The notes: a model not told the origin generated them from the sequence alone. Shown: positions 1 through 6,701, counted from the first letter of the stretch. The stretch: 9,611 nt of DNA from an uncultured Bacteroidota bacterium (GCA_903879875.1 CAIRNC010000360.1:1-9611), one strand, 5' to 3'. Numbers and translations: made by a program.

Positions 1-16
1 CGATCTTCTAGAAAAA

Positions 17-36
17 TTATAACACTTTTGTTATAA
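17..36. repeat. Short inverted repeat near the window start
   Basis: The arms TTATAAC (17-23) and GTTATAA (30-36) are a perfect 7-bp inverted repeat around a 6-base spacer, two bases before a possible ATG at 38. It could be an operator or a weak hairpin. It is AT-only apart from one C/G pair, so chance is quite possible in this AT-rich DNA. Confidence 0.3.
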
Positions 37-37
37 A

Positions 38-199
38 ATGAAATTTCAGAAAAAAATAATAACAAGAGTATTAACGACTTATGCAACCAATAAGGGCAAA
101 AAACCAGTTAACACAATTGGATTGAATACTATTGTATATAAGGAGAAGAAATTCGGTTTGTTAGACTTCATTTGTAAAAGCGTAGCAATGAAACTATAA
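38..199 (+). CDS. Possible 53-residue basic small protein, unrecognised
   Basis: An open frame runs from ATG 38 to TAA 197-199 and encodes a short, lysine-rich peptide beginning MKFQKKIITRVL and ending FICKSVAMKL. I recognise no family, signal peptide or transmembrane segment. A CACTTTTG sequence (23-30), one base off the flavobacterial TAnnTTTG -7 element, lies just upstream, but no convincing -33 element can be seen. The next gene has its own promoter at 223-250, so this ORF is not needed to explain that gene's transcription. It could be a real small gene, the tail of a decayed gene, or chance, since 53 codons without a stop is only modestly unusual. Otherwise bases 1-281 show nothing beyond this ORF, the inverted repeat and the promoter. 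Confidence 0.25.
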   Translation: MKFQKKIITRVLTTYATNKGKKPVNTIGLNTIVYKEKKFGLLDFICKSVAMKL

Positions 200-222
200 C
201 AAAACTTTATTAAGCAAAAGGC

Positions 223-250
223 TTTGACACATTAAAACTTTGTAACTTTG
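223..250 (+). promoter_or_regulatory. Flavobacterial-type promoter of the bacilliredoxin gene
   Basis: A TTTG -33 element (223-226) and TAACTTTG (243-250), an exact match to the Bacteroidota -7 consensus TAnnTTTG, are separated by 16 bases, one or two fewer than usual. Transcription would begin near 256, giving a leader of about 25 bases before the ATG at 282. The leader has no evident Shine-Dalgarno sequence, as is common in this phylum. Confidence 0.6.
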
Positions 251-281
251 CAACAATAAATGAACTTTTAATCTAAGATAT

Positions 282-692
282 ATGTATCCAGAAGAAATGG
301 TAAAACCGATGCGTGATGAATTAACATCAGCTGGTTTTCAAGAATTGCATTCAGCCGATGCGGTTGATAAAGCAATAAAAACATCAGGAACTACACTTGT
401 TGTAGTAAATTCCGTTTGTGGTTGTGCTGCTCGTAATGCACGCCCAGGAGCAAAAATGAGTTTGGACAATACTAAAAAACCAAGCAGTTTGGTAACTGTA
501 TTTGCGGGTGTTGATAAAGAAGCAGTAGATGCCGCAAGAGGTTTTATGTTTCCTTTTCCTCCTTCATCACCAAGTATCGCCTTGTTTAAAGATGGCGAAT
601 TGGTACACATGTTAGAGCGTCATCACATTGAAGGTCGCCCTGCTGAATTAATTGCAGACAATTTGAAAGATGCTTTTAACGAGTATTGTTAA
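282..692 (+). CDS. Bacilliredoxin, BrxA/BrxB (YphP/YqiW) family
   Basis: This encodes a 136-residue cytosolic thiol-disulfide protein of the YphP/YqiW family. Known members remove bacillithiol from S-bacillithiolated proteins through a nucleophilic Cys in a CGC motif. Here the motif is C46-G47-C48, inside VNSVCGCAARNARPGA, with the family's N-terminal MYPEEMVKPMRDEL signature and the FPFPPSSPSIALF segment in the C-terminal half. The length is close to the roughly 145 residues of the Bacillus proteins. The last residue is a third cysteine, C136. ATG 282 is chosen because it starts the family signature and lies about 25 bases after the predicted transcription start. The gene appears monocistronic, with its own promoter and a terminator 18 bases after the stop. 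I cannot tell BrxA from BrxB, so no symbol is given. Family membership is secure; use of bacillithiol as partner thiol is inferred from the family. Confidence 0.93.
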   Translation: MYPEEMVKPMRDELTSAGFQELHSADAVDKAIKTSGTTLVVVNSVCGCAARNARPGAKMSLDNTKKPSSLVTVFAGVDKEAVDAARGFMFPFPPSSPSIALFKDGELVHMLERHHIEGRPAELIADNLKDAFNEYC

Positions 693-710
693 AAAGTAGC
701 TAAATCAATT

Positions 711-746
711 AAAAACCCATTTCTAAATACTAGAAATGGGTTTTTT
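711..746 (+). terminator. Rho-independent terminator after the bacilliredoxin gene
   Basis: Perfect 15-bp arms (711-725 and 731-745) enclose a 5-base loop and run into a six-T tract (741-746). The A-rich 5' side would also give a T tract on the other strand, so it may act in both directions. It separates the bacilliredoxin gene from the copper-type locus downstream. Confidence 0.9.
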
Positions 747-817
747 AGTTAAAATTAATTCAACTAAAAAAAGACTAAAATTTGCAGGTTTTCTTAATAC
801 GAAAGCAACAAAATAGA

Positions 818-825
818 TATATTTG
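818..825 (+). promoter_or_regulatory. Candidate -7 element for the 830-4279 locus
   Basis: TATATTTG (818-825) matches TAnnTTTG exactly. No TTG lies at the usual 17-23 base distance upstream, so the -33 element is missing or replaced by an activator. Transcription would begin around 830-832, essentially at the proposed GTG start, leaving little or no leader. ATTTGCAG occurs at 780-787 and again at 821-828, 41 bases apart and overlapping this element; it could be a regulator site but is short enough to be chance. Confidence 0.4.
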
Positions 826-829
826 CAGC

Positions 830-1204
830 GTGAAAAAAATGATATACCTAGTTGTACTTCTAATGTTGCTAAAACCGATATTCCCGGTTGTAGAATATGC
901 TGTGAATTATGATTATATTTCAAAAGTGCTTTGCGTCAACAAAGACAAACCGAAACTGAAATGTAACGGGAAATGTCATTTGATGAAAGAATTAGCAAAA
1001 GCCGCTGAAAGTGAAAAACCCAATCCATCAGACAAAAGAAATACAACCCAAGAAGTTGAACTTCTATTTTTTCAAGAAATAAACACCTTGTTTGTCACAA
1101 ATCCTGTTTTTTACAAAACACAAAAAACGAATAGTGCTTATTCTAATTTGTACACTTACAAATTGGTTCATTCCGTTTTTCATCCACCAACATTTATCGT
1201 TTAA
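830..1204 (+). CDS. Small exported or membrane-anchored protein with CNGKCHLM motif, putative metal-linked
   Basis: This encodes a 124-residue protein if translation begins at GTG 830 (VKKMIYL...), or 121 residues from ATG 839. The GTG gives the usual M-K-K signal start and is preferred, although the predicted transcription start falls on it. Residues 4-21 form a hydrophobic segment, so the protein is probably anchored in or exported across the inner membrane. A potential metal-ligand cluster follows: C35, C45, C49, H50 and M52, the last four inside KCNGKCHLM. The C-terminal half is polar and ends with H114, H118, P119 and P120 (FHPPTFIV). From memory, small proteins of this shape recur beside TonB-dependent receptors in flavobacteria and have no assigned function. 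It is the first of three same-strand genes whose other members carry copper-type motifs, so a role in copper sensing, binding or relay is plausible but is inferred from residues and position only. Confidence 0.75.
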   Translation: MKKMIYLVVLLMLLKPIFPVVEYAVNYDYISKVLCVNKDKPKLKCNGKCHLMKELAKAAESEKPNPSDKRNTTQEVELLFFQEINTLFVTNPVFYKTQKTNSAYSNLYTYKLVHSVFHPPTFIV

Positions 1205-1210
1205 ATTTTT

Positions 1211-1227
1211 TTGCTTTAAGCAATTTT
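1211..1227 (+). other. Weak stem-loop between the small protein and lipoprotein genes
   Basis: TTGCT (1211-1215) and AGCAA (1219-1223) can pair around a 3-base loop and are followed by TTTTG. It begins seven bases after the stop of the small gene. It may attenuate transcription into the lipoprotein gene. Only five base pairs, three of them A-T, form the stem, so its significance is doubtful. Confidence 0.25.
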
Positions 1228-1327
1228 GTAGTCATTTTAACTAATGGTTACGCTTCTATGTATGCCTTATATTTTAAAAAAAGGGATACGAATAATAAAC
1301 GATGTCTATTCTAAAAATAAATTAAAA

Positions 1328-2215
1328 ATGAAATTCAAATTAAAAAATATACTAGCTGTAATGGCTATCACATTGTCATTGGCTTCTTGTACAAAAAACG
1401 AAGAAGTTGCTGTAACCCCTCCAAATGATGAGTTGTCCGATGTATTAAAATTCCAAGAAGTAGAAAATGCAACTCATGTTATCGAATTGTACAAACACAT
1501 GAGCAGTTTGGAGCAAGGTTATAACGAAGTGGTTTTCCGAATCAAAGACAAAGCAACCAATCAATATATTAAAAATGCCACGGCTACATGGACACCCCTG
1601 ATGCACATGAATTCAATGGCTATGCCAATGACACATTCTTGTCCAAAATCGGCCATCGAAAAAGTGTCTGTTGACGGAGAAGTATATAGTGGTTATCTCG
1701 TTTTTCAAATGCCACAAAGTGGAGCTAGTGCCGCTACGTCAACAGACTATTGGGATTTAAAAATTGACTATACCATCAATGGAACCAACTTTAGCATGAC
1801 CGATCGGGTAAATGTGCCGGCTTCAACAAAACAACGTGTTACTACTTTTACAGGAACTGATAATGTAAAATATGTTGTTGCCTACTGCGACCCACACCAT
1901 CCTGCACTAGGAATAAACGATATGGTGGCTGGAATTTGGAAAATGCAAGACATGATGACTTTTCCAATAGTCAACAATTATAAATTAAAAATTGATCCAA
2001 GAATGCCAAGCATGGGCAATCACGGGTCACCGAATAATGTTGATTTGACGCAAACCGTTGCCGACGATTTATACAACGGAAAACTCTCTTTAACCATGAC
2101 CGGTTTATGGCGAATTAATTTGCAACTTTTGAACGCTTCTGACGAGGTTTTGTATGGCGAAACAGTTACCGATGTAGCACCTTCGAGTAGCATTTATTTT
2201 GAAATAGAATTTTAA
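1328..2215 (+). CDS. Met/His-rich lipoprotein with YtkA/FixH-like region, putative copper-binding
   Basis: This encodes a 295-residue lipoprotein. ATG 1328 is chosen over the upstream in-frame ATG 1244 because it starts a standard lipoprotein signal (MKFKLKNILAVMAITLSLASC) with lipobox LASC and lipidated C21. The mature start, C-TKNEEV, has a lysine and acidic pair near Cys+1, resembling the Bacteroidota lipoprotein export signal, so surface exposure is likely. Two similarly organised regions follow. The first (about 50-160) has a metal-ligand cluster: M92, H93, M94, M97, M99, M101, H103 and C105. The second (about 215-295) has D-P-R-M226-P-S-M229-G-N-H232 and then LTMTGLWRINL, the pattern of YtkA/FixH-like domains. 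C187, H190 and H191 lie between them. The TonB-dependent receptor gene starts 57 bases downstream. Clustered Met, His and Cys suggest copper binding; delivery to the receptor is inferred from position. Confidence 0.8.
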   Translation: MKFKLKNILAVMAITLSLASCTKNEEVAVTPPNDELSDVLKFQEVENATHVIELYKHMSSLEQGYNEVVFRIKDKATNQYIKNATATWTPLMHMNSMAMPMTHSCPKSAIEKVSVDGEVYSGYLVFQMPQSGASAATSTDYWDLKIDYTINGTNFSMTDRVNVPASTKQRVTTFTGTDNVKYVVAYCDPHHPALGINDMVAGIWKMQDMMTFPIVNNYKLKIDPRMPSMGNHGSPNNVDLTQTVADDLYNGKLSLTMTGLWRINLQLLNASDEVLYGETVTDVAPSSSIYFEIEF

Positions 2216-2221
2216 AAAAAC

Positions 2222-2261
2222 AACGGCTTTGTTGAGCAATTGTTCTCAACAGAGCCGTTTT
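2222..2261 (+). terminator. Strong stem-loop between lipoprotein and receptor genes (attenuator-like)
   Basis: The arms 2222-2236 and 2245-2259 pair at 14 of 15 positions, the exception being a T opposite G that is a wobble pair in RNA. The loop is eight bases and the stem runs into TTTT (2258-2261) followed by AT-rich sequence. It starts seven bases after the lipoprotein stop and ends 11 bases before the receptor ATG. It looks like an intrinsic terminator with a short T tract. If partial, it would give more lipoprotein than receptor; alternatively it is a processing or mRNA-stability hairpin. No clear TAnnTTTG promoter lies between it and the receptor start, so some readthrough seems needed. 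Confidence 0.7.
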
Positions 2262-2272
2262 ATAATTCAATT

Positions 2273-4279
2273 ATGAAAAAATATATTCTTCTCACTTTCT
2301 ATTTACTAATTACCGTTTTAACGATTGCTCAAGAAAAAGACACGCTCGTTCCAAAAAACTTAAACGAAATCATTGTCATAAGCAAAAAGCAACAAGAGTA
2401 TCAGAAACAAACCAAACCATTGGCTTCAATTGACGAATATTTGTTGCAATCCAGCAAAGTCGAAATGATAAAAAGAGGAGGCTATGCTTGGGAACCGCTT
2501 CTCAACAGCATGGCTACCGAAAGGACCTTGGTTACTATCGACGGCATGCGCATTTTCGGTGCTTGTACCGACAAAATGGATCCCATAACTTCCTACGTTG
2601 AAGTCTCAAATTTGTCGGAAGCAAGTATAAAATCGGGACAACAAGGAGCTTGTCATGGCGCGACCATCGGTGGCTCAATTGATTTGGTAAGAAACCGAAG
2701 TGGATTTTCCAATTCTGGTTGGAATGCCACTATAAACTCAGGTTTTGAAACCAATAGCAAACAAAAAATTATAGGCTCGGCGGTTCATTTTGCGTCCAAT
2801 TCCTTTTATTTTGACACCGATTTTACGCATCGAAATGCCGAGAATTATACTGCAGGAAATGGAAAAGAAGTATTGTTTTCACAATTCAAGAAAAGTAATA
2901 TTTCAACTACTTCGGGTTTTACTTTTAATAAAAACAAATTTGTGGAAGCCTCCCTTATCTATGACAAAGCTACCGATGTGGGCTATCCCGCATTACCTAT
3001 GGATGTTGCTTTGGCAGAAGCCTTAATCACTTCTGTAAAATTTGAATATGCACCAAAATCAGAGAATATTGCTTCGAATCTCACTTTGACCAATTGGGAA
3101 ACCAAGATATATTACAATACCATCACGCATAAAATGGACGACACCAAGCGACCATCGATTCCTGTTCACATGGACATGCCCGGTTGGAGCGACACATTTG
3201 GTTTTTATTCTAAAGCAAAAGCCGTTTTTAAAACGCATCATTTCTTAGCCGATTTGAATTCTTTTTATAATAAATCGGTTGCTGAGATGACCATGTATCC
3301 TTCTAATCCAAACGAAAGTTTGATGTTTATGTACACTTGGCCCGATGTTAGAACGCATTATTCCGCTTTGTTTTTGGAAGACAATATCGCTTTGAACTGT
3401 CATTCGTCCTTACAATTTTCGACAAGTTGGGCGCAACATTCTAATACCGTTGCTAATAAAATGGGATTAGAAAGTCTTCAGATTTTTTATCCAACTATGG
3501 AAGATACCAAAACACGATTGCTGAAAAGTTTTTCAACACATTATTTGTACAATGAAAACGGCATTTCATATCGTTTTGGAATCGGTTATGGCGAACGTGC
3601 TCCATCAATTTCAGAAGGCTATGGATTTTATTTGTTTAACAGTTTTGATCGATACGATTATATTGGAAATCCCGATTTACAAAACGAAAAATCGTTTGAA
3701 AGCAGTGCTTCTTTTGGTTTTGCAACCAAAAAGGGAAGCATTAAACTGTCGGGTGCTTATTTCCGAATTGCCAATTACATTGTAGGAAAACCGGATGAAA
3801 ACTTGCTTTCCATGACCATTGGCGCGAGGGGTGTAAAAACAATTACCGCATTGGATTATGCCACGCTTTGTAATGCCGATTTGAATGCCGAATACCAATT
3901 TTCAGCTCGAATTTACGGTAAAGCGCAACTGGTTTACAGCTATGGAAAAGACAGCCAAAAAGAAAACCTGCCTTTTATAAGTCCGTTGCGTTATTCGGCA
4001 GCTTTGGATTATAAATACAACCATTTTTCTTCCGAAATCGGTATTCAGGGCAATGCGGTTCAAATGCAGTTTAGTCCCCAATACGGCGAAGATTGTACGG
4101 CTGATTATGCTATTTTGAACTTTAGTTCGGGTTATACTTTTTCTTTAGAAAAAAGCAAATGGACCCTAAAAACAGGGGTCGAAAACATGTTGGATGCCTA
4201 TTATTCTACCTTTTCGGATTGGAACAACATTCCTCGCAAAGGAAGAAATGTTTTTCTGAATATCGGAATTGGATTTTAG
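2273..4279 (+). CDS. TonB-dependent outer-membrane receptor, OprC-like, putative copper importer
   Basis: This encodes a 668-residue TonB-dependent receptor. ATG 2273 starts a clear signal peptide (MKKYILLTFYLLITVLTIAQ, cleavage near A19); the 11 residues from an upstream ATG at 2240 would spoil it and overlap the stem-loop. A TonB-box-like LNEIIVIS is at 30-37. The plug (about 40-150) includes GMRIFGACTDKMDPITSYVE and IKSGQQGACHGATIGGSIDL, and the barrel ends with an aromatic residue, NIGIGF. There is no N-terminal carboxypeptidase-regulatory-like domain, so it is not SusC type. C98-TDK-M102 in the plug and H286-K-M288 in the barrel match the CxxxM-HxM copper ligands described for Pseudomonas OprC (C143, M147, H323, M325), with similar separation. 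More Met and His follow, including VHMDMPGW (298-305). Receptor class is certain; copper as cargo is well supported by motif and neighbours but is still inference. Confidence 0.9.
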   Translation: MKKYILLTFYLLITVLTIAQEKDTLVPKNLNEIIVISKKQQEYQKQTKPLASIDEYLLQSSKVEMIKRGGYAWEPLLNSMATERTLVTIDGMRIFGACTDKMDPITSYVEVSNLSEASIKSGQQGACHGATIGGSIDLVRNRSGFSNSGWNATINSGFETNSKQKIIGSAVHFASNSFYFDTDFTHRNAENYTAGNGKEVLFSQFKKSNISTTSGFTFNKNKFVEASLIYDKATDVGYPALPMDVALAEALITSVKFEYAPKSENIASNLTLTNWETKIYYNTITHKMDDTKRPSIPVHMDMPGWSDTFGFYSKAKAVFKTHHFLADLNSFYNKSVAEMTMYPSNPNESLMFMYTWPDVRTHYSALFLEDNIALNCHSSLQFSTSWAQHSNTVANKMGLESLQIFYPTMEDTKTRLLKSFSTHYLYNENGISYRFGIGYGERAPSISEGYGFYLFNSFDRYDYIGNPDLQNEKSFESSASFGFATKKGSIKLSGAYFRIANYIVGKPDENLLSMTIGARGVKTITALDYATLCNADLNAEYQFSARIYGKAQLVYSYGKDSQKENLPFISPLRYSAALDYKYNHFSSEIGIQGNAVQMQFSPQYGEDCTADYAILNFSSGYTFSLEKSKWTLKTGVENMLDAYYSTFSDWNNIPRKGRNVFLNIGIGF

Positions 4280-4347
4280 AGGTTAGGACTAATAAAGTTA
4301 TCCTTTCTTTGTAAGAACATAAACTCGATTACTATTGAAAAATTTAA

Positions 4348-4403
4348 ACCACAAAGACACAAAGATATTTATACACCCTCTGTGACCTTCGTGCCTTTGT
4401 GGT
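4348..4403. repeat. Intergenic palindromic repeat of the ACCACAAAG type
   Basis: The arms 4348-4364 and 4387-4403 are inverted repeats matching at 15 of 17 positions; the outer ACCACAAAG/CTTTGTGGT is perfect. The spacer is 22 bases. It resembles short dispersed palindromic repeats I recall from flavobacterial intergenic regions, which I cannot confirm here. It lacks a T tract, so it is not a classical terminator, although it could end the receptor transcript. The rest of 4280-4567 holds a 7-bp AAACTCT/AGAGTTT inverted repeat (4423-4439), the promoter at 4516-4547 and no credible gene. Confidence 0.6.
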
Positions 4404-4515
4404 AATAAATTAATAATACACAAAACTCTCAAAGAGTTTAAAATATAAACTGCTCAAATGTTATTTTATATTCAATACAAATTCCGAACAAAATAATTAA
4501 CCACTTTTAGAATAA

Positions 4516-4547
4516 TTGGTTTAAAACATTTGATTTGCCTATTTTTG
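4516..4547 (+). promoter_or_regulatory. Flavobacterial-type promoter of the prolyl oligopeptidase gene
   Basis: TTG (4516-4518) and TATTTTTG (4540-4547), an exact TAnnTTTG match, are 21 bases apart, within the usual range. Transcription would begin near 4553, leaving a leader of about 15 bases before ATG 4568. This makes the peptidase gene independent of the receptor operon and argues against the ATG at 4535, which would lie upstream of the transcription start. Confidence 0.65.
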
Positions 4548-4567
4548 TGACACTATACTATTTAAAA

Positions 4568-6676
4568 ATGAAAAAAATATTCCTTTCCATGGCATTAATT
4601 GCAGTAGCATATTCTTTTGGACAAACCGTTTTAAATTACCCAAAAACCAAAACTACGGAAACAGTAGAAGTTTATTTTGATTCTAAAATAATCGACCCTT
4701 ACCGCTGGTTAGAAGATGATAAGTCTGCCGAAACAGCCGAATGGGTAGAAGCAGAAAACGAAGTTACTTTTGAATATTTAGCCTCCATTCCCTATCGAGA
4801 TGCCATTAAAGAAAGAATGCAAAAATTATGGAATTACGAAAAAATTTCTACTCCATCAATAGAAGGAAATTACACCTATTATTCTAAAAACAATGGGCTT
4901 CAAAACCAATTTGTAATGTATCGAAAAGACAAATCAGGCAAAGAAGAACTCTTTTTAGACCCTAATAGTTTTTCAAAAGACGGCACCACATCATTAGCCA
5001 CAATTTCGTTTTCTAAAGACGGTTCAAAAGTAGCTTATGCCACGTCAGAAGCGGGAAGTGATTGGAATAAAATCACCATTTTAGATGCTATTACCAAAAA
5101 GCAAACCGAAGCCGTTTTGGTTGATGTAAAATTCAGCGGCATAGCGTGGGTGGGCAATAAAGGATTTTATTATTCCAGTTATGACAAGCCCAAAGGAAGT
5201 CAACTTTCGGCAAAAACGGACCAACACAAACTCTATTTTCATCAATTGGGTACCAATCAAAAAACGGACAAAGTTGTTTTCGGTTTAACCCAAAAACGCC
5301 GATATGTTGGTGGTTCTGTTACAGAAGACAATCGTTTTTTAATCATAACAGCTGCCAATTCTACCTCTGGAAATGAATTGTATATTAAAGATTTAAGCCA
5401 TCCGAACAGCCAGATTATAAATGTTGTAAACAATTTTGAAAGCGATAATTCAGTTATTGACAATCGAGGCGACAAATTGATTATTCTTACCAATTTAAAC
5501 GCTCCCAATCAAAAAATAGTTACGGTCTCATCAAAAAATCCAAAACCAGAAAACTGGAAAATCCTTATTCCAGAAACTGAAAATGTGCTTTCTCCAAATA
5601 CTGCTTCAGGGTATATATTTGCTCAATATATGAAAGATGCCGTTTCGCTTGTAAAACAATTTGACTATGATGGAAAACTAATTCGTGAAATTCAATTGCC
5701 AGGATTAGGAAGTGTAAATGGTTTTAATGGAAAAATAAACGACACTACTTTGTATTATTATTTTGATAATTATACGACACCTGGCACCAATTATTCGTTT
5801 GACCCAAAAACAGGTGTTTCTAAAGTATATCAGGTGCCAAAAATAGATTTTGATTCTAATTTATACGAAAGCAAACAAGTTTTTTACGAATCAAAAGACG
5901 GCACCAAAATTCCGATGATAATCACTTATAAAAAAGGATTAGAACTAAAAGGCACAACACCAACTATATTGTATGGTTATGGCGGATTTAACGTAAGTAT
6001 GTCGCCATTTTTTAGTATTACCAATGCCGTTTGGTTAGAAATGGGAGGCATTTATGCGGTGGCAAACATCAGAGGTGGCGGAGAATATGGAAAAAAATGG
6101 CATGATGCAGGAATAAAAACACACAAACAAAATGTGTTTGACGACTTTATTGCAGCTGCTGAATATTTGATAGAAAATAAATATACTTCATCCGATTATT
6201 TAGCCATAAAAGGCGGGTCTAACGGCGGTTTGCTCGTTGGTGCTACTATGACTCAAAGACCCGATTTAATGAAAGTAGCACTTCCAGCCGTGGGAGTGTT
6301 AGACATGTTGCGTTACCATAAATTTACTGCAGGAGCTGGTTGGGCTTATGATTATGGCACTTCAGAAGATTCAAAAGAAATGTTTGATTATTTAAAAGGC
6401 TATTCGCCCGTGCATAATGTAAAACAGGGAGTGAAATATCCCGCAACACTTATAACTACTGGTGATCATGATGATAGAGTCGTGCCTGCACACAGTTTTA
6501 AATTTGCTGCGGCATTACAAGCCAAACAAAGCGGAAACAATCCCGTACTAATTAGAATTGAAACCAATGCCGGTCATGGTGCTGGCAAGCCCGTTACAAA
6601 AACGATAGAAGAAGCGGCCGATATGCAAGCCTTTACATTATTCAACATGGGATTTAAAGCGTTGCCCAACAATTAA
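4568..6676 (+). CDS. Secreted prolyl oligopeptidase (prolyl endopeptidase, S9A)
   Basis: This encodes a 702-residue serine peptidase that cleaves after proline in short peptides. ATG 4568 gives a signal peptide (MKKIFLSMALIAVAYSFGQ, cleavage near 18-19) and lies just after the predicted promoter. The mature protein opens with the family pattern DPYRWLEDDKSAET, followed by a beta-propeller (roughly 75-420) and the alpha/beta-hydrolase domain. All three catalytic residues are present: S551 in GGSNGGLL, D635 in GDHDDRVVP and H670 in NAGHGAGK. R637 matches the conserved substrate-binding arginine. YGYGGFNVSMSPFF and NIRGGGEYGKKWH are further S9A hallmarks. Length and N-terminal layout match the known secreted prolyl endopeptidase of Elizabethkingia (formerly Flavobacterium) meningoseptica. 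There is no sorting domain or lipobox, so it is probably periplasmic, taking part in peptide nutrition. It has its own promoter and terminator, and nothing suggests inactivation. Confidence 0.96.
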   Translation: MKKIFLSMALIAVAYSFGQTVLNYPKTKTTETVEVYFDSKIIDPYRWLEDDKSAETAEWVEAENEVTFEYLASIPYRDAIKERMQKLWNYEKISTPSIEGNYTYYSKNNGLQNQFVMYRKDKSGKEELFLDPNSFSKDGTTSLATISFSKDGSKVAYATSEAGSDWNKITILDAITKKQTEAVLVDVKFSGIAWVGNKGFYYSSYDKPKGSQLSAKTDQHKLYFHQLGTNQKTDKVVFGLTQKRRYVGGSVTEDNRFLIITAANSTSGNELYIKDLSHPNSQIINVVNNFESDNSVIDNRGDKLIILTNLNAPNQKIVTVSSKNPKPENWKILIPETENVLSPNTASGYIFAQYMKDAVSLVKQFDYDGKLIREIQLPGLGSVNGFNGKINDTTLYYYFDNYTTPGTNYSFDPKTGVSKVYQVPKIDFDSNLYESKQVFYESKDGTKIPMIITYKKGLELKGTTPTILYGYGGFNVSMSPFFSITNAVWLEMGGIYAVANIRGGGEYGKKWHDAGIKTHKQNVFDDFIAAAEYLIENKYTSSDYLAIKGGSNGGLLVGATMTQRPDLMKVALPAVGVLDMLRYHKFTAGAGWAYDYGTSEDSKEMFDYLKGYSPVHNVKQGVKYPATLITTGDHDDRVVPAHSFKFAAALQAKQSGNNPVLIRIETNAGHGAGKPVTKTIEEAADMQAFTLFNMGFKALPNN

Positions 6677-6701
6677 ATTTATTCCGCTAACGAATGCATC
6701 A

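Noticed and set aside
338..610. Minus-strand open frame opposite the bacilliredoxin gene
   Set aside because: It is antisense to a confidently identified gene and has no recognisable protein features; a shadow frame.
282..692. Bacilliredoxin as part of the copper locus
   Set aside because: It has its own promoter and a perfect terminator before the small metal-linked gene, so co-transcription is unlikely; a link through thiol-copper stress would be speculation.
1244..1327. 28-residue N-terminal extension of the lipoprotein from ATG 1244
   Set aside because: It would bury the lipoprotein signal peptide and lipobox inside the protein; ATG 1328 gives a standard signal.
2240..2272. Upstream ATG for the receptor
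   Set aside because: It lies within the stem-loop and adds polar residues before a perfect signal peptide that starts at 2273.
2273..4279. Receptor as a siderophore, heme or SusC-type glycan transporter
   Set aside because: There is no SusC N-terminal domain or SusD partner, and no heme-type FRAP/NPNL signature that I can see, whereas the CxxxM and HxM copper pattern is present.
4423..4439. AAACTCT/AGAGTTT inverted repeat as a terminator
   Set aside because: The stem is seven base pairs with a 3-base loop and no T tract, and it is 144 bases after the receptor stop.
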